A program made the position numbers and the translations under genes. A DNA stretch of 6,340 nt, taken from the NCBI GenBank assembly GCA_012032215.1, contig JAAURO010000106.1:1-6340 (forward strand), given 5' to 3'. Source of the stretch: Limnobacter sp. GTDB taxonomy: Bacteria; Pseudomonadota; Gammaproteobacteria; Burkholderiales; Burkholderiaceae_B. Positions 6,219-6,340 of this stretch are shown here, piece after piece (the stretch's first letter is position 1; the number at the start of each line of letters is the position of its first letter). The notes under the pieces are model-generated. The model saw only the letters and a list, made by a program, of their open reading frames with translations, did not search any database and had not been told where the DNA came from.

Positions 6219-6340
6219 TCAGGCAGGGTTGACGTCTTCAGCCTGTGGGCCTTTTTGGCCTTGGGTAACTCTGAAGGTGACTTTTTGGCCTTCAGTCAGG
6301 GTGCGGAACCCTTTGCCCTGAATGGCACTGAAGTGCACAA
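6219..6340 (-). CDS. Cold-shock protein (CspA family), C-terminal part (runs off the right edge)
   Basis: The minus strand reads [20 protein letters not shown], then [20 protein letters not shown] and the TGA at 6221-6219. Thirty-nine full codons plus part of a Phe codon lie in the window, a little over half of a protein that is usually 67-70 residues. V-H-F-S-A-I is the second RNA-binding motif (RNP2) of the five-strand OB-fold cold-shock domain, and Q-G-x-K-G-P-Q-A is the usual last strand. Family members bind single-stranded RNA or DNA in the cytoplasm and melt mRNA secondary structure, either at low temperature or constitutively. The N-terminus, with the W-F-N and G-F-G-F-I motifs, and the 5' leader are outside the window. 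Whether it is cold-induced cannot be told. The frame is intact, unlike those of the two long genes. Confidence 0.95.
   Translation of the reverse strand, partial: VHFSAIQGKGFRTLTEGQKVTFRVTQGQKGPQAEDVNPA

Overview
The window reads like Gram-negative, probably betaproteobacterial, accessory or chromosomal DNA of roughly balanced base composition. The grounds are a cold-shock protein C-terminus of the proteobacterial CspA type, an outer-membrane-factor lipoprotein N-terminus of the TolC/OEP kind, and a large PAS-containing hybrid histidine kinase. A Burkholderiales genus of moderate GC such as Limnobacter would fit, but that is a guess from general look, not a search.

Layout. Left part, minus strand: a large membrane hybrid histidine kinase runs from about 3792 down to 315. 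It is followed 40 bases later by the start of a TolC-family lipoprotein (274 down to 1, continuing off the left edge). The two are probably co-transcribed. The kinase is conceptually 1160 residues: a transmembrane/periplasmic sensor, three PAS domains, HisKA, HATPase and a receiver. Its reading frame is broken five times by single missing bases, four of them in runs of A (T on the plus strand). Every domain remains intact across the breaks.

Middle, 3793-4196: a divergent intergenic region of about 400 bases with no convincing gene. It holds weak promoter-like sequences, a 9-base T tract and a short repeated GGGAAAT motif.

Right part, plus strand: an unrecognised gene from 4197 (or GTG 4203) to 6133, about 644 residues. 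It is also broken, at two places near 4540 and 4727, each needing a net shift of one extra or two missing bases. The product would have two hydrophobic blocks flanking a roughly 300-residue charged core and no signal peptide. It converges on the 3' end of a cold-shock gene (minus strand, 6219 to beyond 6340), and the two share a perfect A-tract/stem/T-tract terminator.

The dominant observation is the concentration of frame breaks, most at homopolymers, in both long genes. Homopolymer miscalling in the assembly is the simplest reading. Real decay of both genes is the alternative. No CRISPR array, tRNA, rRNA, insertion sequence or integration site was seen. The only candidate for something undescribed is the unknown double-hydrophobic-block protein.
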